Assembly: GCA_963921935.1 (NCBI GenBank)
Contig: OY998175.1
Location: 305,621,484-305,685,483 of the forward strand
Length of the DNA stretch: 64,000 nt
Direction: 5' to 3'
Source of the DNA: Galeruca laticollis
Taxonomy: Eukaryota; Arthropoda; Insecta; Coleoptera; Chrysomelidae
Each line of letters begins with the position of its first letter. The stretch's first letter is position 1. The position numbers and the translations under genes were made by a program. The notes under the pieces were generated by a model. It worked only from the letters and a program-made list of their open reading frames with translations. It searched no databases and had not been told where the DNA came from. Positions 57,521-64,000 of this stretch are shown in pieces.

Positions 57521-57702
57521 TTTATATAAATTAGTCTGAGTGGATATACAGTTAATATAAATTAATAATTGAGTGATTACTTAAGTATATATAAATTGAG
57601 TGTTAGTGAGTTAGTGTTTCAATAAATTAATAAGTAGCCATACCGAGTGTTTAAAATTTATCCCACCCGTTTACGTTTTAAATAAATTAGAAAAACATTA
57701 CA
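57518..57702 (+). repeat. 3' LTR remnant of Gypsy copy 2
   Basis: Matches the last ~185 bp of the LTR, ending CATTACA before TSD ATAT. Confidence 0.85.
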
Positions 57703-57706
57703 ATAT

Positions 57707-58903
57707 AATATGTCATTGAGACTCAAATTTGAATTCGTTCCTGCATTGCCGTCGAAGACAACGCGAAATTTTGTTGTCACACTGTTCTCTTTTATAACGG
57801 CATGATAAGGCAAAAAATAGCAAGAGTCTAAAGGCTTCCCCAGCTTAAATAGATCAATTTTTTTCGCATGACCTAAGGTCAAGTATTCATTAATAAATTT
57901 AATGTCTTTATTTTCTAAATCTTCGTTACTAGAACATTTTCTGCACAAAACGTTAAGTCTTTGCAGCGCTATGTTGAATGAGTTTCCTAACTTAACCTCT
58001 TCTATAGATATTTTTACAAGAAGGCTAACTTGGAATCTATTCTCATTAATTGAGACAGACATTTTAAAATCTATTTCGCATACATCCGTTCCGTTTTGAT
58101 TTCAGGAATGTGTTGGTCGTCCCAAAATTTTTGTAAGAGGGAGTCCACTTTGTACTCATTTATGGCATGCATGACTACCTTACTTGTAACGCCTTGTGAT
58201 GTAAGACAAACATTGTCCTTTTGTATGTCCCCAGATACTATGTATCCATACCCTGTAGCCGATGGAAATAAGTCCCTGGATATAGTTATTTTGTCTGGCA
58301 GCAAAATTTAAAAAAATATGTTGGCTGATACCAGAAACTGTATTTCGCCAGGAACACTAAATTCATCATCGGCTAATTTGACTGAGGAAGGAATAATGAT
58401 ACCCGAAGATCACATTTTCTCTGAGGTAGAAATGAAGTAATGTTGTCTACCACAGAAAACAGTGCATTGCAGCTGAAATTGTCGTGTCTCGAGTGTAATG
58501 ATAACTTGTCAGTTTTAGTGATTGGCTTTTGAGCTTGACCAATCACTGTGACATTCACATCATAATTAAATGAAGGAATCTCTAATTTATTTCATAAATT
58601 TGTCTTTATGAAAGAAATTTGGCTGCCACTGTCAACCAAACCTCTAGCTATGACATAGGACCCGTCTTGAGCCTTGAAGTAACAAAACCAGAGAATTGCT
58701 CTGTTCACTACTACTAGGATTGGAAAAATTGCAAACATTTTTTTCAAAGTGAAATAACGATTTATGCTCTTCACTTTTGCATACTGAGCACTTAAAGTGG
58801 TATTCACATGTATTAACATGATAATTTAAACAGATTTTACACAATTTTTTTATGAGCAAAGTCAATACGCTCTTGTGCACTCAGTGCTTTATATTCATTA
58901 CAA
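57707..58903 (-). pseudogene. BEL/Pao pol: zinc knuckles, protease, RT start
   Basis: From right to left: NCNEYKALSAQERIDFAHKK and Cys-His knuckles (LCKICLNYHVNTCEYHFKC, CSVCKSEEHKSLFHF), protease ARGLVDSGSQISFIKTNL (catalytic DSGS), ITISRDLFPSATGYGYIVSG and YKVDSLLQKFWDDQHIPEI of the linker, then RT: NRFQVSLLVKISIEEVKLGN, SCYFLPYHAVIKENSVTTKF and RVVFDGNAGTNSNLSLNDIL. This is the standard BEL/Pao order. Frameshifts near 58070, 58305 and 58590 break it. Confidence 0.83.
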
Positions 58904-59330
58904 TTAACACATTCGCGGACACTCCTGAAATGGAGAATGGACAAGAACACGCACAACAATGTTTCTTGATCTTGTGGTGATAAGAAAGAAATTTATATAG
59001 CTATGGATTCGTGAATACATCAGTAATGCTTCTGTGACAGAAAAAAATGGGACTGTTTTGACAGTCCATGTGCACTCACATAGACAAAAGTGAAGTTGTG
59101 GTCTAGCAACTGCTGTAGCAGTCAGCTGCTTTTGCAGCTGCTGCTCCGATTCAAACCGAATAGGAATTAGAGGGTGCAAGGACTGCAATAGCGAACGGTA
59201 CGATAATAAACTACACTTGAAAATGAACATATTTAATCATGAATGAGTACTGCTATTGAACAAAAAAAACAACAATTTGGTTTATCAAGGATAAAATGAG
59301 AATTTGTATTGAACAGAAACAAAAATACAT

Positions 59331-61178
59331 TTATTCTTTATGCCATGCCTCGAAACATTTGCCTGGACAAAGGGGTACTGTGCTCTCGCAATCACGACAT
59401 CTCCATGAAGTAGCCTTCTGCACCTTATTCTTTATTCACAGAACACATCTCAGAAAATATGTTTTCCTTTTGAAATTGGGTGGGTGCGGAAGAAATTTTT
59501 CTTGATAATGATTGCGCCTTTCTACTGGTGGGGGAAAGAAATGTCTCCTAGGTGGTTTAGCATAACTTCTGCCGTTTTTTTTACCCTGTGGTACACCAAT
59601 CAGAGATCTTATCAGAGAATCTCGAGATTTTATGAAATCAATTTTGTTATCGATTTTTTGTTCATAGATATAGAAAGAATTCCATACAGCTATGTCAAGT
59701 AGATGGAACATGACTTTTTTATACCATCTCACAGTCTTTCGTGGACTGGAATAATAGGCGATCATCTGATCACAGCGATCAACACCAGGCATATATTTAT
59801 TATATTCTGAAATCTGCAATGGTTTTAATCTCTCTTTTCCATACCGATTCGACACAGTCACCTAATCAGGATGGTAACCTGTGGTAATAGAATAGACGTC
59901 TGGCTTGTCTTTCCATTTGGATATATAAATATTATTCTGACGTTTCCAAATATGTTGCCCTTTCTTCAATTTCTCCCTGACCATTTCTTTACATACTTCT
60001 TTCCTATTCGGCCTCAATTTGCCTGTTGAATGAGTCTTTCTACTGAGTAACGTGTTGGACATTCCTATACTATTATAAAAATTATCCATAAATAGATGAT
60101 GGCCATTATCAAAGTATGGTTGCATGAGTCTCAAAACCAAATCTACCAATTTTGATTTGCTAGGATTTTCATTAATAATTTGTATTCCCTTATATATCTC
60201 AATATTCAAGACATATCCATCAGGGATACATAATTCGGAAAGTTTTATACCGAACTTGGCTTTTTCCCCTTTGATATATTGTCTAAATCGCAAACGTCCT
60301 CTAAATAATAAGAGAGACTCATCCAGAGAGAGTTGCTCATATGGATACATAGCAGATTGGCTATTGTCCAGTATATGTCTAATCAAAGGGGTTATCATTC
60401 TAAGAGCGTCATCACTACCTGTGAGAAGTTCACATGCGAACGTTCTGAGAATTTCTTCGAACATGCGACCAGACATTTTACTGCTGAAAGTGGGATAATA
60501 GTCGAGGGTGAACATTTCCCGTAATGTAGGAAATTTTATTTGTCCCCCTAGAAGGCACAGACCTATGAAGATTCTCAATTCATTTAAGTCCAGGTCTTGG
60601 AAAATCTTACTACTGCTACCACGATGCTTAGGACGGTTTTTCGATACATGATCATTACCATATCTGTTAGTAGATACTAATATCAACTCTTCAACCTCTG
60701 AAGACCATATTTTAGAGTACACGTCCATTAATATGGATGTTACAGGGATATCCACCTTTATGCCACTTTCGTTTTGATTAAATGAAAAATTCGGTATCTC
60801 GATAGTATTTCTAGCCCACTCAGCACCCTCTACTTCATCAAGTCCATTATTTTTCAAAGTAACTTCCGGAATAATAAAATGCTCACCTTCCAAAATTTCT
60901 GCATTTTCATCGTCCTGATGATTGTCACTCTCAGTGATGGAACTTGAATCATTCTCCTGAATGTATGTAGGATCGTCTGTCATATTATCGCTATCCGAAA
61001 ATGGGTCAGTAGGCGAACTGAGAATTTCACTTTCGTCACCTTCAAGATCGAATATTAATATTGTTTGCAGTTGTTACATAAAATTATTCTACTCACCACT
61101 CGATTCGATTCCATGCTCATCGTCACTACTCAATTCGTTGTACCACCGTAACAGCGTTTCTTCATCTTTTCTGTTCAT
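59331..61178 (-). pseudogene. piggyBac transposase 2, near-intact
   Basis: ATG at 61178; a GT-AG intron (61040-61096) joins the N-terminus to SSPTDPFSDSDNMTDD. The DDE domain has SLDESLLLFRGRLRFRQYI (first Asp), HHLFMDNFYNSIGM (second) and MPGVDRCDQMIAYYS (third), so all three Asp are present. A TAG at 59860-59862 splits it (after GYHPD). A TGA at 59434-59436 falls in the C-terminal Cys-rich domain exactly where the second Cys of a CxxC is expected (RCVL-stop). Reading on gives SWRCRDCESTVPLCPGKC to a stop at 59331-59333. Only two point lesions separate it from an open frame. Confidence 0.88.
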
Positions 61179-62266
61179 CGTTATATAGAGAATATAGCCT
61201 CCAAGAACAAGCCGACAAACATCACTCATTGACATATGAGAGCGTACTAACTACTAACCATAGATTAGGGAGGGATAGATAGGAAACTGCAATGTTAAAA
61301 TTTGAGATTTCGAATGTCAAATTTTCGCCATCAAACCAGCTGTTCTCGAACTAAAACTGACATTACAGAGTAGGGGGAAATTCAAATATTCCTTCTGACG
61401 CCACCTATCGGCTGATTTCTACAACTTTGACAGGAGTAGCGGGAAATTTAAATATTTCAGTAACTATCACAATAAATGTATTTCTTTTATTTTCATTTAC
61501 ACTCTACCAATTACACATTTTCAATCAAATTTCGTTAAGCTAATATGCTTAAAAGATAACTTTTTTGCTTTAAAATGTGAAATCGTTAGCATGTATATGA
61601 AAATTGAAGAAAATCCATGTTGTTTATGTGAGTGAATGGTAACATACATTTAATTCCACTCTTCATAAATAGAGTACTGAAAGTTACTCGTTCTTTGTTG
61701 ATACTTACTGTATAGCATTTTTTCACTCATCCTGCAGTTATTACCTTGTTTCAAGATTTAATATTCCCTTCATGTGAACTGTTTTTTGAATATAAAATGA
61801 AAAACATGGTCACACAAAAATATTATGTATAATGTATTATTCACTTAAACTAGACAATATATCAGAATAAAAATAAGACTTTTAAAGTATATTTTTAAAT
61901 AAATTCTATTATTAAAAAAATTACAATAAGTACAATACCTAAAACAAATAGACAATACATTTCAAATAGCTTAATTTTTTTTAAATTTATTTTGATGGTA
62001 ATTTCAAGCCAACTGGTGCATACAGTCTATATTGGAATTACTTTGGCCCAATAAATTTTGATTGAGCCCCCTTTCCTATTAAGACATATAATGTTTATAA
62101 ACTTATTGACAATTTGTCTTTCCATCTACATAATATGGTCACATATCAAAATGAAAATACTGCTTATTTGCATTTCAATGGCAGTACCTTCATGATCCAT
62201 TTGTAGGTATCATCCAAACTATAAATAAACTTATGTGATGCATATTTCAATCTTTTAATGTTTTCA
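61179..62266. other. piggyBac 2 interior, unassigned
   Basis: AT-rich, apart from possible readthrough of the THAP gene (LKEYDENIKRLKYASHKFIY at 62170-62250 in a shifted frame). No repeats recognised. Confidence 0.4.
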
Positions 62267-62975
62267 TCATATTCTTTCAGGCATATCATCTCCATGTTCT
62301 AAATAATCATGGTCACATACATCTACAACAAAAACATGTGTTTTTAAACATTCATTCATTTTGAAGTATATTGACAATCCATAAATTGTTAATATACATA
62401 TAGACTTTACTTTTAAAAAAATATTGCCCAAAAAACTTATATATATGAATGGTTCACATTGAGTTACCTACTAAATCAACATTATACAAATAACTTACAC
62501 TGTGTCACTTGTAGAGTAGTACTGTTAGATGTAGATGGTAAATACTGGACGTTTTGTGATATTGCTCGAGATGAAGTGTTCTCAATTTCTTCATAAACTG
62601 TAACAATGAATATTTATTGTATAAAGAAACCTAATGGGGTGTGGCGGCCTAACTGCATTTATTAAAGAGTCATTCACAAACATAAGTGATTACCTTTATC
62701 TTCATTGGCCCCACAAAGCACCGTTTGAACAGCTTTACGTAGAAGGCGATTGTAGTTTTGTCTTTAGTTCGAAAGTGTACATCACAAATTCTATGTGACC
62801 TATAAATCAATTCATATGGCAATGTTTTTAAATATGAATTGCCCGTAGCTTCAAGCCATTTAATGAACAGATCCTTGTTGTTGTTGGTAATGGAAACCGA
62901 TGACAGGGGTGAATCCAAATCAACACATCCTTGCACTGCACACGTTCGGGACCAAGTCTCAAACAGGACACTGAA
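62267..62975 (-). pseudogene. THAP-domain gene remnant inside piggyBac 2
   Basis: Exon 62694-62975 encodes CAVQGCVDLDSP, LFIKWLEATGNSYLKTLP and RICDVHFRTKDK, matching the THAP pattern (CxxxC, W, CxxHF). A frameshift then gives NRLLRKAVQTVLCGANEDK, equivalent to the AVP-type end of THAP domains (Pro replaced by Gln). GT-AG introns with consistent phase join exons 62499-62597 (YEEIENTSSRAISQNVQYLP) and 62267-62322 (YVCDHDYLEHGDDMPERI). An upstream exon with ATG is needed but unseen. THAP domains bind DNA. It may be a passenger, another nested element, or a captured host gene. Confidence 0.55.
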
Positions 62976-63500
62976 CTAATTTAAAAAAATTTTTTGCAAC
63001 AAATACACTCAACAAACAATAAAAAATCTATAATCACATCCAAATTATCAAAATTCTAAAATAGCTATACGGCGATATGACAAACCAAAGAAATAACCAT
63101 AGAGAAATGATTTGTGTTTGCAAATAACCATAGATTAAGGCAAATAATAATTGACATCTTTCACTTTCATTAGCTACAGTAACGCCGAATCAACCTGTTC
63201 TCGAACTAAAAACAGACAAGGAAAAATATATCCTTCTCACTTATGAGAGTCTCAGCATGGGTCATTCAAGTTTCCATACCATGCTACTAACCCATCACAC
63301 TCCGAAATTCCCGCCAAAAATGAAAATATTGCTCTAGCGGGACGCACAAATCATAATTCTATACATTTAAATGCAGAGAACGACTGCTCTTGCAGTTAAT
63401 GTACTATCTAATCGCATGTGAAGATGGACTGCAGAAACAGCCCACGTCTCTGCTAAGAAATGTTATATGACTGCTATAGCAGTCCGTGTCCGCGAATGTG
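62976..63500. other. Right subterminal part of piggyBac 2
   Basis: Contains the TIR and AGCAGT/ACTGCT inverted motifs; a block CTGTTCTCGAACTAAAA at about 63200 recurs at about 61340 in the same element. Confidence 0.5.
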
Positions 63501-63504
63501 TTAA

Positions 63505-64000
63505 ATAATTTGTGATCTGGTTTGTTACAAAATTTGCAGGTTTTTGTGCTATCACTAACGTTGGATAAATTCACAGCTTTTGCATTAGATTTGGATGACT
63601 TACCAGCTGATAATTGTGTCTCTTCAAAACTAGTTGCCCTTCTCTCTAAAAGTGCCTAAGTTCGGATGATGTCCCTTTTGTGATTGGCTGGTAATCCGAT
63701 AACGAATTTACATGATTAGTAATTACTAAGCATTTGTTGTCGTATCTTTTATCTAAAAGATCTAATGTTTGCTTATAGGATTCGTTCGTTAATAGTAAAT
63801 CGTCTATTAATGAAAGAGAATCACCTTCAAGATAACTTTTAAGATAGAACAATTTTTGCACTGAAGTTAATGAAGAATATTGATCAACTAGAGCTCTAAA
63901 TATGTCCCGGAAAGGTTTGTAGTTAGTAATGTTGCCTTCGAATGGTGTAATATCTAGTTGTGAAAGCCTGATAGGATGAGTCTTGCCTGGAGTTCCATTA
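63505..64000 (-). pseudogene. BEL/Pao gag
   Basis: Reads ITPFEGNITNYKPFRDIFRA, SLTSVQKLFYLKSYLEGDSL, TNESYKQTLDLLDKRYDNKC, the conserved DUF1759-like gag core. After a stop near 63646 it continues to TKTCKFCNKPDHKLFN, a zinc knuckle that is cut at TTAA by piggyBac 2 and whose final Cys lies on the other side at about 58900. It runs off the right edge of the window. Confidence 0.83.

Larger units (their letters stand above)
54590..57702 (+). mobile_element. Gypsy copy 2 (macrodomain family), internally deleted, nested in BEL/Pao
   Basis: Flanked by the 4-bp TSD ATAT (54586-54589, 57703-57706). 5' LTR is 54590-55078. Inside are gag with zinc knuckle, protease, an RT-to-RNase H deletion, RNase H tail and integrase. 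The right end is only the last ~185 bp of an LTR, joined directly to integrase at about 57518. It is independent of copy 1 and lacks the macrodomain because of this deletion. Confidence 0.9.
58908..63500 (-). mobile_element. piggyBac element 2 (4.6 kb), nested in BEL/Pao gag
   Basis: TTAA at 58904-58907 and 63501-63504. Perfect 15-bp TIR CACATTCGCGGACAC at both ends, and palindromic CTGCTATAGCAG-like subterminal repeats at about 59110 and 63470. It contains an almost intact transposase (59331-61178) and a THAP-domain pseudogene (62267-62975). It is longer than the usual 2.5-3 kb because of the right-hand 2.3 kb. The BEL frame resumes on both sides. Confidence 0.92.
54049..64000 (-). mobile_element. 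BEL/Pao LTR retrotransposon, split by two other elements
   Basis: Minus-strand gag and pol pieces read right to left: gag (63505-64000), zinc knuckles and protease (about 58560-58903), RT start (57703-58070), RT end (54049-54589). Gypsy copy 2 (54590-57702) and piggyBac 2 (58908-63500) lie between them. The element continues beyond the right edge. Its left end decays near 54049, with no RNase H, integrase or LTR seen. Confidence 0.83.

Overview
This is a TE-saturated, AT-rich stretch of an insect nuclear genome. The only host genes I can support are two odorant-binding protein (OBP) genes in tandem on the + strand. Gene A (exons at 9971-10009, 10223-10328, 15243-15310) lacks cysteines 2 and 5 and is therefore a Minus-C OBP. 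Gene B (exons at 46264-46338, 49133-49261, 52965-53000, 53053-53167) starts with a signal peptide and keeps C1-C4. The two genes share exon boundaries and intron phases (0, 0, 1). OBPs of this type are insect-specific and Minus-C clusters are frequent in beetles, so a beetle is a reasonable but unproven guess. No bacterial-type operons, rRNA, tRNA or CRISPR were seen.

Almost everything else is transposable elements, many nested and dateable by target-site duplications (TSDs). 1.4-9.4 kb: a Tc1/mariner-like element split by an I-type LINE (2134-9085), itself split by a piggyBac element (3250-5381). 11.2-14.9 kb: Gypsy copy 1 in an OBP-A intron, with an unrelated solo LTR in its gag. 15.7-21 kb: a Crypton-like tyrosine recombinase, a Penelope-like element (PLE) with inverted arms, and a second Tc1/mariner relative. 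21.4-31.3 kb: foldback elements built of ~175-bp subrepeats, several palindromic MITEs, a third mariner-type pseudogene, a Harbinger element and Gypsy copy 3. 31.3-39.5 kb: mostly unrecognised, with (AT)n tracts and decayed Gypsy and LINE fragments. 39.7-42.4 kb: a long-TIR element around a CXC-domain pseudogene. 42.5-46 kb: nested PLEs. 46.3-53.2 kb: OBP-B, whose introns hold a large palindrome and a DNA transposon (49375-52828) that carries another PLE. 54 kb to the end: a BEL/Pao retrotransposon on the minus strand split by Gypsy copy 2 (54590-57702) and a 4.6-kb piggyBac (58908-63500).

The most unusual item is the Gypsy family. Its gag begins with a SAP-like domain. Its pol C-terminus, after the integrase, carries a TARG1/OARD1-like macrodomain followed by a CCCH zinc finger. 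All three copies lack reverse transcriptase, so a full-length relative must be sought elsewhere in the genome. Also notable are the PLEs, which all sit as inverted head-to-head units inside one TSD and carry hammerhead-ribozyme-like motifs; a piggyBac carrying a THAP-domain pseudogene; and the foldback and long-TIR families.

Nearly every TE gene here is broken. Coordinates of decayed ORFs are approximate because they were followed by eye through frameshifts.
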